Part shown: positions 1-7,432 of the stretch, piece after piece
Numbering within the stretch: the first letter of the stretch is position 1
Layout of the letters: each line of letters starts with the position of its first letter
Assembly (NCBI RefSeq): GCF_029017505.1
Contig: NZ_JAQGEI010000009.1
Location: forward strand, 1-64,000
Source of the DNA: Sedimenticola hydrogenitrophicus
GTDB taxonomy: Bacteria > Pseudomonadota > Gammaproteobacteria > Chromatiales > Chromatiaceae
Direction of reading: 5' to 3'
Length of the DNA: 64,000 nucleotides
Program-made: the position numbers and the translations under genes
The notes under the pieces: model-generated
What the model was told of the DNA's origin: nothing
Seen by the model: the letters and a program-made list of their open reading frames with translations, nothing else
Database searches by the model: none

Positions 1-61
1 TTCAAAGTAGCCGACTTTCATGATTTATACACCCAGTCAAAAAAGCATTGTAGCTAGTAGG

Positions 62-84
62 GTGGGTACGTCTTTTGTGCCCAC
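62..84. repeat. REP-like palindrome, left end of RAYT unit 1
   Basis: Arms GTGGGTAC / GTGCCCAC around a T-rich spacer; one arm base differs from the other copies. It sits just past the 3' end of the minus-strand RAYT gene. Confidence 0.7.
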
Positions 85-88
85 GCGG

Positions 89-637
89 TCATTCGCCATA
101 ACCCTCGGCTGTAATATCATTTCCGATCCCGCCCCAATCCATTGTATAAACACCACCTCTAACATGCCGATGAAAGGTGGAATAGGGCCAATCAACCGCC
201 CGTGCGCACAGACCATGCTTGATCGGGTTGTAATGAATGTAATCCACATGCCGCGAAAAATCCCGATCATCCCGGATACGGTGTTCCCAATAACGCCGCT
301 GCCAAAGAGTCGATTCCCGGTGCTTGCGTTTCGAAGTATTGATCCATTCGGGACGTCTATAATCCGTGCCGTACGCCAGACTCACGGCCCGTTTGATCAT
401 GTTCCATCGCGTCGAATAGTCTGAGTCACCTGGCGGCAGTGTCCAGATGCAATGCAAGTGATCTGGCAACAATACGCAGGCGTCGATTTTGAAGGGCCGG
501 TCCACACGCACCGCCTCGATCGCTTGGCGTAATGCTCGGCGGATATTTTCATTACAAAGCAGGGCTTGACGACGGTAAGTCACCTGGGTGAAAAAATAGC
601 TGGCGCCTTCCGTGTTGGCGCGTCGATATCGGGACAT
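89..637 (-). CDS. REP-associated tyrosine transposase (RAYT), copy 1
   Basis: A 182-residue Y1/HUH-superfamily protein. RAYTs are single-strand DNA nucleases thought to move or maintain REP palindromes. The HUH metal-binding motif is visible in LLPDHLHCIW (about residues 57-66), and the candidate catalytic tyrosine lies in VDYIHYNPIKHG (about residues 136-147). The length is normal for the family and there is no frameshift, so the gene looks intact. It starts at ATG 637 with MSRYRRANTEG and is about 90% identical by eye to the copy at 1499-2047. Flanking inverted REP palindromes support the assignment. Whether it is active cannot be told from sequence. Confidence 0.9.
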   Translation of the reverse strand: MSRYRRANTEGASYFFTQVTYRRQALLCNENIRRALRQAIEAVRVDRPFKIDACVLLPDHLHCIWTLPPGDSDYSTRWNMIKRAVSLAYGTDYRRPEWINTSKRKHRESTLWQRRYWEHRIRDDRDFSRHVDYIHYNPIKHGLCARAVDWPYSTFHRHVRGGVYTMDWGGIGNDITAEGYGE

Positions 638-674
638 CCTTTTTTGTCCATTTGGTTGATTTGATTACATCCGC

Positions 675-697
675 GTGGGCACAAAAGGCGTGCCCAC
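675..697. repeat. REP-like palindrome, right end of RAYT unit 1
   Basis: GTGGGCAC and GTGCCCAC arms in inverted orientation relative to 62-84, lying upstream of the RAYT start. The same flank (CCTACCTGGCT) follows it here and at 2108, so the mobile unit may extend a few bases further. Confidence 0.7.
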
Positions 698-711
698 CCT
701 ACCTGGCTTTC

Positions 712-757
712 TCCATCGCGTCGCGTAATCTGCATCACCCAGTGGCAGCGTCCAAGA
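712..757 (-). pseudogene. RAYT gene fragment (middle part)
   Basis: About 45 bp closely match positions 1813-1857 of the second RAYT unit, coding there for roughly residues 64-78 (…GDADYATRW…). Nothing of the rest of the gene is attached, so this is a debris fragment next to unit 1. It is distinct from the remnant at 974-1187, because the order of gene parts is wrong for a single deleted copy. Confidence 0.6.
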
Positions 758-779
758 GTTTTTCATCTGACCCCAAATA

Positions 780-932
780 TCACCAAATATCATTACCCTT
801 TGTGCTAAGCTCGACACCGTACGTCGGCAGCCCCTCTGAGACAACAGCTACGCCGAGCGGCTCGAGAGCCTTGAGGAAGAACACTTTGCTCGCTGCATAG
901 TTGCTGACTCCGAATTTGACGTGGTCAAACAT
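780..932 (-). pseudogene. Truncated VOC-family (glyoxalase/dioxygenase fold) gene
   Basis: An ATG at 932 preceded by a good Shine-Dalgarno (CAGGAG) opens a frame reading MFDHVKFGVSNYAASKVFF, a typical N-terminus of VOC/glyoxalase-like proteins. After 50 codons the frame stops at 780, beside RAYT debris. Family members are about 120-130 residues, so the C-terminal half with most metal ligands is gone. It was probably cut by rearrangements among the repeats on both sides. A function is unlikely. Confidence 0.65.
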
Positions 933-973
933 AAGTTCTCCTGAAGTGTATGGGGCTGCGCAAGTAGGGTAGG

Positions 974-996
974 GTGGGCACGTCTTTTGTGCCCAC
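974..996. repeat. REP-like palindrome beside the RAYT remnant
   Basis: The same 23-bp palindrome as at 62-84 and 1472-1494, here marking the 3' end of the truncated RAYT copy. Confidence 0.65.
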
Positions 997-1000
997 GCGG

Positions 1001-1187
1001 TCATTCGCCATAACCCTCGGCTGTAATATCGTTTTCCATCCCATCCCATCCCATCCCATCCCAATCAATCATATAAACACCATCCCTAACCTGCCGATGA
1101 AAGGTGGTATAGGGCCAATCAACTGCCCGTTCGCACAGGTCATGCTTGATCGGATTGTAATGAATGTAATCCACATGCCGTAAAAAA
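1001..1187 (-). pseudogene. RAYT remnant (C-terminal third)
   Basis: This encodes the last third of a RAYT, including the tyrosine motif VDYIHYNPIKHD and the end ITAEGYGE. Homology to the intact copies begins abruptly at about 1187 and runs to the flanking REP palindrome at 974-996. The HUH half is absent, so it cannot work. A pentanucleotide run at 1036-1060 expands the region just before the C-terminus. Confidence 0.7.
1036..1060. repeat. CCATC pentanucleotide microsatellite
   Basis: Five perfect CCATC units inside the RAYT remnant. Intact copies have only a diverged single-unit sequence here. On the minus strand it reads as repeated GMGWD in one frame. This is likely replication slippage in a sequence no longer under selection. 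Confidence 0.85.
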
Positions 1188-1436
1188 TTAAAGGCTATCA
1201 AGGTAATTGTGTAATGCATTACGAACTAGCCAATCATTACCAGGATCATTGTTTTTGATGGAAAGCAATCCGTAGCCGACAACATATGGTAAGGATTTGA
1301 ACTCTTCCCATTGTTCACCTGTGATTTTCTGGAGAATTCTAAAATTAGGCTGTCCTGTCTTACTATCTCTTTCTTCACTTTGAACTACTTTGTAATGAAT
1401 ATACTCGTCATGCCATTCGACAATGCATTTTTCCAC
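1188..1436 (-). CDS. Small hypothetical protein
   Basis: An 82-residue protein of unrecognised family, hydrophilic, with no signal peptide or membrane segment. It starts at a GTG preceded by GGAG at a suitable distance, and its TAA stop lies immediately before the point where RAYT homology starts. It therefore seems complete although hemmed in by mobile DNA on both sides. The base composition (AT-rich, lysine- and asparagine-rich) differs from the GC-rich neighbours, which suggests recent acquisition. Confidence 0.5.
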   Translation of the reverse strand: MEKCIVEWHDEYIHYKVVQSEERDSKTGQPNFRILQKITGEQWEEFKSLPYVVGYGLLSIKNNDPGNDWLVRNALHNYLDSL

Positions 1437-1471
1437 TTTTTGACTCCGCTTCGCTAAGATAGACCGGTAGG

Positions 1472-1494
1472 GTGGGCACGTTGTTTGTGCCCAC
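1472..1494. repeat. REP-like palindrome, left end of RAYT unit 2
   Basis: Arms GTGGGCAC / GTGCCCAC, at the same distance from the RAYT stop as in unit 1. Confidence 0.7.
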
Positions 1495-1498
1495 GCGG

Positions 1499-2047
1499 TT
1501 ATTCGCCATAACCCTCGGCTGCAATATCAATTTTGACATAGCCCCAATCCATCGTGTAAACGCCGTTCCTAACATGCCGATGAAAGGTGGAATAGGGCCA
1601 ATCAACCGCCCGTACGCACAGACCATGCTTGACCGGATTGTAATGAATGTAATCCATATGCCGCGAAAAATCCCTATCATCCCGGATACGGTGTTCCCAA
1701 TAGCGCCGCTGCCATAGAGTTGATTCACGATGTTTGCGTTTCGACGCATTGATCCATTCGGGACGTCCATAATCTGCGCCACATGCCAGGCTCACGGTTC
1801 GCTTGATCATGCCCCATCGCGTCGCGTAATCTGCATCACCCAGTGGCAGTGTCCAGATACAATGCAAGTGATCCGGCAGCAATACCCAGGCATCGATTTC
1901 GAAGGGCCGATCCACACGCACCGCCTCTATCGCTTGTCGCAATGCCCGGCGGATTTTTTCATTACAAAGCAGGGTTTGGCGGCGGTAAGTCACCACGGTG
2001 AAAAAATAGCTGGCACCTTCCGTGTTGGCGCGTCGGTATCGGGACAT
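1499..2047 (-). CDS. REP-associated tyrosine transposase (RAYT), copy 2
   Basis: A 182-residue sister of the protein at 89-637. The HUH motif in LLPDHLHCIW and the tyrosine motif VDYIHYNPVKHG are both kept, as are start and stop. Differences from copy 1 are scattered substitutions (for example CVLLPD against WVLLPD) with no indels. That pattern suggests both were maintained for some time rather than being a very fresh duplicate. Its expected role is cleavage and strand transfer at the flanking REP palindromes. Confidence 0.9.
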   Translation of the reverse strand: MSRYRRANTEGASYFFTVVTYRRQTLLCNEKIRRALRQAIEAVRVDRPFEIDAWVLLPDHLHCIWTLPLGDADYATRWGMIKRTVSLACGADYGRPEWINASKRKHRESTLWQRRYWEHRIRDDRDFSRHMDYIHYNPVKHGLCVRAVDWPYSTFHRHVRNGVYTMDWGYVKIDIAAEGYGE

Positions 2048-2084
2048 CCTTTTTTGTCCATTTGGTTGATTTGATTACATCCGC

Positions 2085-2107
2085 GTGGGCACAAAAGGCG
2101 TGCCCAC
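2085..2107. repeat. REP-like palindrome, right end of RAYT unit 2
   Basis: GTGGGCAC / GTGCCCAC arms, upstream of the RAYT start, mirror image of 1472-1494. Confidence 0.7.
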
Positions 2108-2122
2108 CCTACCTGGCTGCAG

Positions 2123-2413
2123 CTAATGGCTGGATTGTGGTGGAGCTTCCTTTTTTTCGAGCATGTGCCAGCTATCCCCAGTTAGCTCTCCCCAATATTC
2201 ATCACCAAGTTTTGTAATTATGTGCTTTCCGATTGTGGGATGATGTCGCTTAATTGCCTCAGCCAAGAATCTAGCGGTGCTATTAGACAAAATGTAGAAG
2301 CAAACGGCCGTATCATAACGCCATGAATACACTTCTGGAATTTTGTTCAGAACCTCAACAAGTTTTTCTCTTTCTTGAGCGCCGCCTGTATACACAAAGA
2401 CAAAAGACTTCAT
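2123..2413 (-). CDS. Hypothetical protein, possibly Cas2/SinR-like small fold
   Basis: A 96-residue soluble protein. It opens with a beta-strand-like MKSFVFVYT and closes with WGELTGDSWHMLEKK. The short length and this layout recall the SinR-like or Cas2-like ferredoxin-fold proteins found in accessory regions, but this is only a visual resemblance. Its ATG overlaps the end of the upstream membrane-protein gene by 4 bp, so the two are probably translationally coupled. Like its partner it is AT-rich compared with the core genes. No function is assigned. Confidence 0.5.
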   Translation of the reverse strand: MKSFVFVYTGGAQEREKLVEVLNKIPEVYSWRYDTAVCFYILSNSTARFLAEAIKRHHPTIGKHIITKLGDEYWGELTGDSWHMLEKKEAPPQSSH

Positions 2414-2784
2414 TTTGCACCTCCTTCAAGGAGCTTTCCTTGGATAGGAGGTGGAATTAATTCATCTTCATTTATTGGGCTTGGTAACGCCTGACCTTTT
2501 TGTTGCATAAATTCGAGAGTTTGTTTTCTTAATTGATATTCTTCCGATTGGAGTTTGTCTCGATCGACTACAAGCAAGAAGAAGAAACCGAAAATTGCAG
2601 TTACAACTGGCATCGCTGCTAGTGCGAATAGCCAGGTTTGAAGAGACTCAAAAAAAGGCACGAGGATAAGACATGGAATAGAGACAATAGCGCATAACCA
2701 CAATATCGGGTTCAATGCACTCTTTACCGTTAATTTTCCGCCAGCATCGACGACTTTTGCCGCGAGCGATTCTTTCATATCCAT
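2410..2784 (-). CDS. Hypothetical two-TM membrane protein
   Basis: A 124-residue protein with two adjacent hydrophobic segments (about residues 27-45 and 49-73: LNPILWLCAIVSIPCLIL and a following stretch rich in F, A and L). A charged, Q/E-rich cytoplasmic tail follows with a proline-rich end. It is the first gene of a two-gene operon with the 96-residue protein (4-bp ATGA-type overlap). I do not recognise the family. A small membrane protein tied to a small soluble one next to transposable elements could be a toxin-like or defence-like pair, but nothing in the sequence proves this. Confidence 0.5.
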   Translation of the reverse strand: MDMKESLAAKVVDAGGKLTVKSALNPILWLCAIVSIPCLILVPFFESLQTWLFALAAMPVVTAIFGFFFLLVVDRDKLQSEEYQLRKQTLEFMQQKGQALPSPINEDELIPPPIQGKLLEGGAK

Positions 2785-2969
2785 ATATTGTCTCTTGGCA
2801 ATCTACGCGGATTATGCGTCTTCCTCGCCTGCATAAGTAAATATCACAGTAAGCCCGCTCGGTTAAGTAAGTTATACGACTTGGTCGTGTTGATTGAATT
2901 TTGCCTGCAGGGGGGCGATTCGAATATGAAAGCGTATCGCCGGCAAACCGTATTCCCTATGGAACCCAA

Positions 2970-3000
2970 GGCTACCAGACTCCGGTTCGTGCTGGTAGCC
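2970..3000. terminator. Hairpin, possible terminator
   Basis: A perfect 9-bp inverted repeat GGCTACCAG / CTGGTAGCC with a 13-nt loop, in the space between the unknown operon and the 3' end of mobA. Only a short T-run (TCTTT) follows on the plus strand. It may end transcription or just be a structured spacer. Confidence 0.4.
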
Positions 3001-3050
3001 TCTTTCGCGGCGGGGCTACGCTGATCGTCACTGGGCGGTGAAGGGACGGG

Positions 3051-3641
3051 CTAGCCGCTCTCGGCCAGGAACCGTGCCCGGTCCTCGGGGGTGTTGATGT
3101 TGAGAAAGGTCTCGGGGGCGTCGGAGAAGTCGACGTTGACGGTGTGGTGCTTGGCGTACCACCAGTCGATCTTGCGTTCGCCCGCCTGCAGGTAGGCTTC
3201 CAGGCTCGGTTGCAGGTGGGTGGCGATGAGGGCGTAGACCGGTTGCATGCGGTTGCCGTCGTGGGCTACGGCGATGTCGGCGCCGGCAGCCTGTTGCGCC
3301 TGGCGCAGGCGTTCCACCAGGTTGTCCGGCAGGCAGGGGCCATCGCAGGGCAGGGTGACGATGAAATCGCTGTCCACCTGTTGCATGACGGCGAGGAAGC
3401 CGGCCAGCGGGCCCTGGAAGTCGCTCAGGGTGTCGCTGATCACCGGGTGGCCGAAGGCGGCGTAGCGTTCCAGGTTGCGGTTGGCGTTGATCACCACCTG
3501 GGCCACCTGGGGCCGGATGCGCTCCAGCACGTGGGCGATCAGCGGCCGGCCGTCCAGGTCGATCAGCCCCTTGTCCTCTCCGCCCATGCGCCGGGCCTTG
3601 CCGCCGGCGAGGATCACGGCGGTGATTTTCGGTTCGCTCAT
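3051..3641 (-). CDS. mobA: Molybdenum cofactor guanylyltransferase
   Basis: This enzyme attaches GMP to molybdopterin, making the guanine dinucleotide cofactor used by formate dehydrogenases and related DMSO-reductase-family enzymes. The protein has 196 residues, the usual MobA length. The nucleotide-binding signature LAGGKARRMGGEDKGL is at residues 11-26, and LPCDGP, the metal/substrate loop, is near residue 100. I place the start at ATG 3641, which overlaps the stop of fdhD (ATGA), rather than further upstream where the frame runs inside fdhD. Coupling to fdhD fits a joint role in formate dehydrogenase maturation. Confidence 0.93.
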   Translation of the reverse strand: MSEPKITAVILAGGKARRMGGEDKGLIDLDGRPLIAHVLERIRPQVAQVVINANRNLERYAAFGHPVISDTLSDFQGPLAGFLAVMQQVDSDFIVTLPCDGPCLPDNLVERLRQAQQAAGADIAVAHDGNRMQPVYALIATHLQPSLEAYLQAGERKIDWWYAKHHTVNVDFSDAPETFLNINTPEDRARFLAESG

Positions 3642-4507
3642 GCCTTGCTGCTCACGGGTGTCCGTTTTGGGGGTTGATCGTACACGAACTGCTCCTGACC
3701 GTGGTAGAGCAGGAAGTGCTGACCCTTGGCGCGGGCCACCAGGGTGACGCCGAGGCGCTGGGCCAGTTCCAGGCCCATCTGGGTGACACCGGAGCGGGAG
3801 AGCAGGATGGGGATGCCCATCTGCGCCACCTTGATCACCATCTCCGAGGTGAGCCGGCCGGTGGTGTAGAAGATCTTGTCGTGGCCGGCGGTCTCGTTCA
3901 TCCACATGTGACCTGCGATGGTGTCGACGGCGTTGTGGCGGCCCACCTCCTCGACGAAATGGAGGATCTCGGTGCCCCGGCAGAGGGCGCAGCCGTGCAC
4001 GGCGCCGGCGCGCCGGTAGATCTGGTTATGCTGGTCCAGGGCCTTGAGCAAGCCATAGACGAGCGACTGCCGGAGTTCGGTTTTCGGCAGGGTGATCTTC
4101 TCCAGATCCTCCATCAGGTCGCCGAACATCGTGCCTTGGCCGCAGCCGGTGGTGACGGTCTTGCGGCCGAGGCGGGCCTCGAGATCGGGGATCTCCTCGT
4201 GAGTCTGGATGGCGGCGGCCTCGGTCTCCCAGTCCACCTGGATGGCGGCGATCTGCTCGATCCGCTGCACCAGCCGCTGGTTGCGCAGCCAGCCGAGCAC
4301 CAGCATCTCGGGCTGGGAGCCGAGGGTCATCAGGGTGACGAGTTCGCGCTTGTTGAGGTACAGGGTGAGGGCGCGCTCGGCCGCCACGTGGCCCTCGCGC
4401 GGCTCGCCGTACTCGTCCAGCGAGGTGACCGCCAGGGTGGAGTCGAGGCCGGCATCGCTCAGGATCAGACGGGCGGATGGGGTGGCGTGTATTGATTCAA
4501 CATTCAT
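3638..4507 (-). CDS. fdhD: Formate dehydrogenase accessory sulfurtransferase FdhD
   Basis: FdhD passes sulfur from IscS to the molybdenum cofactor and is needed for active formate dehydrogenase. The 289-residue protein keeps the functional CxxC pair in HGCALCRGTEIL and the GRLTSEM segment typical of the family. Start ATG 4507 (MNVES) gives a family-like length. An upstream ATG at 4588 would add 27 unlikely residues. The gene is followed directly by mobA with a 4-bp overlap. No formate dehydrogenase structural gene lies in this window, so the target enzyme must be encoded elsewhere. Confidence 0.92.
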   Translation of the reverse strand: MNVESIHATPSARLILSDAGLDSTLAVTSLDEYGEPREGHVAAERALTLYLNKRELVTLMTLGSQPEMLVLGWLRNQRLVQRIEQIAAIQVDWETEAAAIQTHEEIPDLEARLGRKTVTTGCGQGTMFGDLMEDLEKITLPKTELRQSLVYGLLKALDQHNQIYRRAGAVHGCALCRGTEILHFVEEVGRHNAVDTIAGHMWMNETAGHDKIFYTTGRLTSEMVIKVAQMGIPILLSRSGVTQMGLELAQRLGVTLVARAKGQHFLLYHGQEQFVYDQPPKRTPVSSKA

Positions 4508-4630
4508 GAAGCTCGGTATCCTGGTGTTATCTATCTGCCCGGCCGGGATCGACGGCATTATGCCACAGATCCGTTTTGTTCCAGTCATGATGGTTAACCG
4601 TCTATAGACAATATTAGCCCACCCGGTTAA

Positions 4631-5026
<396 letters not shown>

Positions 5027-5051
5027 CCGGCGGCGCATCGGATAGTCCGCC

Positions 5052-6719
5052 ATGACGCGTCCGCGCCCTTTTCCCTGGCTGTTCCTGCTGCTCCTGTTCC
5101 TGCTGCCCGGGCTGCCGGCGGCCCAGGGGCAGGGGGCGATCGCCTCGGCCCATCCCCTGGCCACCGAAGCGGGCCTCGACATCCTGGCCGCGGGGGGCAA
5201 CGCCTTCGACGCCGCCGTCACGGTGGCGGCGGTGCTGGCGGTGGTGGAGCCCTACAGCTCCGGCATGGGCGGCGGCGGTTTCTGGCTGCTGCACCGGGCC
5301 AGTGACGGTTACGAGGTGATGCTGGATGGCCGCGAGCGGGCACCGCTGGCGGCGCATCGCGATCTCTATCTCGATGACTCGGGCGAGGTGGTCCCCGGCC
5401 TGTCGGTCAATGGGCCGCTGTCGGCGGGGATTCCCGGGCAACCGGCGGCGCTGGCCCATCTGGCCACCCGCTATGGCCGTCTGCCGCTGGCCCAAACCCT
5501 GGCACCGGCGATCCGCCTGGCCCGGGAGGGTTTCCCGGTGGACGCCCACTACCGGCGCATGGCGGAATGGCGGCTGGAGCAGCTGCGCCGCTGGCCGGCC
5601 GTCAGCGCCCAGTTCCTGGCGGCGGGGGAGGTGCCCCTGCCAGGCGCCATCATCAAACAGCACGATCTGGCCGAGACCCTGGAACGGCTGGCGGAGCAGG
5701 GACACGACGGCTTCTATCGCGGGACGCTGGCGGAGCGGCTGGTGGCCGGCGTGCAGGCCGCCGGCGGTATCTGGAAGGCGCAGGACCTGGCCGACTACCA
5801 GGTGGTGGAACGGAAACCGGTGCGCGGTGAATATCGCGGCATGAAGATCACCAGCGCGGCGCCACCCTCGTCCGGCGGTATCGTGCTCATCAGCATGCTC
5901 AACCAGCTGGCCCGTTTCGACCTGGAGATCTACTCCCCGCTGCAGCGCAAGCACCTGCTGGTGGAGGTGATGCGCCGCGCCTATCGGGACCGGGCCGAGT
6001 ACCTGGGTGACCCCGATTTTGTCGACATGCCGGTGGTGCGGCTGATCGACCCCGATTACGCGGCCGGGCTGGTGCGGGATATCCAGCTGGATGCCGCCAC
6101 CCCCAGCCGCCACACCCCGGCCGGAGAGCATGGCGAGGGGCAGGACACCACCCACTACTCGATCATCGATGCCGAGGGCAACCGGGTCTCCGCCACTCTG
6201 AGCATCAACTACCCGTTCGGCTCCTGCTTTGTGGCTCCCGGCACCGGTGTGCTGCTGAACGACGAGATGGATGACTTTTCCGCCCGTCCCGGCACGCCCA
6301 ATGTCTATGGTCTGGTGGGGGGCGAGGCCAACGCCATAGCCCCGGGCAAACGCATGCTCTCCAGCATGACCCCCACCTTCGTCGAGACCGGGCGGGGCGT
6401 GGCCGTGTTGGGCACCCCCGGCGGCAGCCGCATCATCAGCATGCTGCTGCACGGTATCCTGGCGATGGCGGAAGGTGAAGGTCCCGATGCCTGGGTCGCC
6501 CGGCCGCGCTACCACCACCAGTACCTGCCCGATGCGATCCAGTTCGAGCCCGGCGCGCTGAGTGCCGGTGAACAGCAGCAACTGCAGGCCCTGGGACACC
6601 AGCTGAAGCCCCTGGACTCCACCTACGGCAATATGCAGGCGCTGTACTGGGACCGCCAGGCGGACCGCCTGAGCGGCGCCAGTGACCCGCGCGGCATGGG
6701 CAGTGCCCGGGTGGAGTGA
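5052..6719 (+). CDS. ggt: Gamma-glutamyltranspeptidase precursor
   Basis: A 555-residue periplasmic enzyme that removes the gamma-glutamyl group from glutathione and related compounds. A hydrophobic signal peptide occupies about residues 8-26 (FPWLFLLLLFLLPGLPAA). The proenzyme cleaves itself before the catalytic threonine, here T366 in QDTTHYSI, giving large and small subunits. The glycine-rich GTPGGS motif and the GNAFDAAV start of the large subunit are present. The length is normal. The gene lies close behind the ferredoxin gene but no strong RBS is visible. It could feed glutathione sulfur and amino acids back into the cell. Confidence 0.93.
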   Translation: MTRPRPFPWLFLLLLFLLPGLPAAQGQGAIASAHPLATEAGLDILAAGGNAFDAAVTVAAVLAVVEPYSSGMGGGGFWLLHRASDGYEVMLDGRERAPLAAHRDLYLDDSGEVVPGLSVNGPLSAGIPGQPAALAHLATRYGRLPLAQTLAPAIRLAREGFPVDAHYRRMAEWRLEQLRRWPAVSAQFLAAGEVPLPGAIIKQHDLAETLERLAEQGHDGFYRGTLAERLVAGVQAAGGIWKAQDLADYQVVERKPVRGEYRGMKITSAAPPSSGGIVLISMLNQLARFDLEIYSPLQRKHLLVEVMRRAYRDRAEYLGDPDFVDMPVVRLIDPDYAAGLVRDIQLDAATPSRHTPAGEHGEGQDTTHYSIIDAEGNRVSATLSINYPFGSCFVAPGTGVLLNDEMDDFSARPGTPNVYGLVGGEANAIAPGKRMLSSMTPTFVETGRGVAVLGTPGGSRIISMLLHGILAMAEGEGPDAWVARPRYHHQYLPDAIQFEPGALSAGEQQQLQALGHQLKPLDSTYGNMQALYWDRQADRLSGASDPRGMGSARVE

Positions 6720-6850
6720 CCGGGACGTCCCTGATGACTTTGGGTTGATAAATCCGGCATATCCGGGTTCAATGCCCGGTCAGGCCCGGGTGTCGTCGCT
6801 ACGCCGCCCGCCCCGTGGTGGTAACAGTCACAGTATCAGGAGAGCGTTTT

Positions 6851-7105
6851 ATGCAATTCAGTCCTTGCAAGGGTGGTGATTTCTGCAGTCAGGAGGGTAC
6901 CCACTGCTCCGGTTGTGGCCGCAGCCACGAAGAGATCGCCAAGACCCGTGACCTGGTGTTCGCCGTCACCCGTTTCGCCATCGAGATGGGCTATGAGAAC
7001 GTCGAGGATTTCACCGCCTTTGTCGGCGACAAGGCCGCCAAGAACGTGCGCAAACAGCAGCAGATGAGCCAGCCGGGCGGTATCGGTATCCCGATCGGCA
7101 AGTGA
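6851..7105 (+). CDS. Small cysteine-rich protein (DUF1289-like)
   Basis: An 84-residue protein with an N-terminal cysteine cluster (SPCKGGDFCSQEGTHCSGC, then GRSHEEI). This resembles the PC…C…CxGCGRT-EEI pattern of DUF1289 proteins, though with an unusual spacing. ATG 6851 has an AGGAG Shine-Dalgarno; upstream in-frame codons have none. The four cysteines could bind zinc or an Fe-S cluster. A C-terminal helical part and a glycine/proline tail follow. The function is unknown. Confidence 0.65.
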   Translation: MQFSPCKGGDFCSQEGTHCSGCGRSHEEIAKTRDLVFAVTRFAIEMGYENVEDFTAFVGDKAAKNVRKQQQMSQPGGIGIPIGK

Positions 7106-7432
7106 CATTGCCCCGGTCTTGACCGGAGGGTGGATATTTATCCGCGAATGCACGCGAGAAGTGGTGCAGGAGGAGTGGTACAGGGATGTACCGTTTACGG
7201 AGCCGAGGATGCAATGCACCGTTTACGGACCTAAGGATGGAATAAACGCAAATCAAGTCGTTGAGGCTTTTTACTGATGCCAAATTGTAGGGTGCCGGTG
7301 AGGTACGAACCGCACCATCCTGGATAAGAAGCATCCTCCATGATGCGGTTCGTTTTACTCACCGCATCCTACGTTTCCAACGAGTCACAATATCGTCATT
7401 CATGTTCATTCGCGGCTAAATACAAATCCCAC
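7106..7432. other. Intergenic region with repeats
   Basis: 327 bp without a gene. It holds a 12-bp direct repeat ACCGTTTACGGA (7190-7201, 7218-7229) and the palindromic element at 7287-7372. It also holds a short piece of the 'ttcattcgcggctaaat' type that recurs near 58490 and 63360. Transcripts of the gene before it and of mutM converge here. Confidence 0.6.
7287..7372. repeat. 86-bp imperfect palindromic element
   Basis: Outer arms GTAGGGTGCCGGTGAG (7287-7302) and CTCACCGCATCCTAC (7358-7372) and inner arms GAACCGCA (7307-7314) / TGCGGTTC (7344-7351) form a long cruciform-capable structure. This is the type of extragenic palindrome scattered through many gammaproteobacterial genomes. Confidence 0.65.

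Larger units (their letters stand above)
62..697. mobile_element. RAYT/REP unit, copy 1
   Basis: A 636-bp unit made of one RAYT gene bracketed by two inverted copies of a 23-bp palindrome (62-84 and 675-697; core GTGGGCAC / GTGCCCAC). A second unit of exactly the same length and layout lies at 1472-2107. This is the arrangement expected of a REP doublet (BIME) carrying its own RAYT transposase gene. The identical length of the two units suggests a duplication or transposition of the whole module. Confidence 0.8.
1472..2107. mobile_element. RAYT/REP unit, copy 2
   Basis: The second 636-bp module: RAYT gene plus two inverted 23-bp REP palindromes (1472-1494, 2085-2107). It has the same orientation as copy 1, so the pair forms a direct repeat of about 1.4 kb spacing. 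Recombination between them would delete everything from 698 to 2107. Confidence 0.8.

Noticed and set aside
1036-1060. Possible coding repeat (GMGWDGMGWD)
   Set aside because: It lies in a truncated RAYT remnant and is best explained as slippage.
2123-2413. Cas2 of a CRISPR system
   Set aside because: Only a vague size/fold resemblance; no cas1, repeats or other cas genes nearby.
3051-3905. Longer mobA frame starting inside fdhD
   Set aside because: The first 88 residues are arginine/proline-rich nonsense; the MobA fold starts at ATG 3641.
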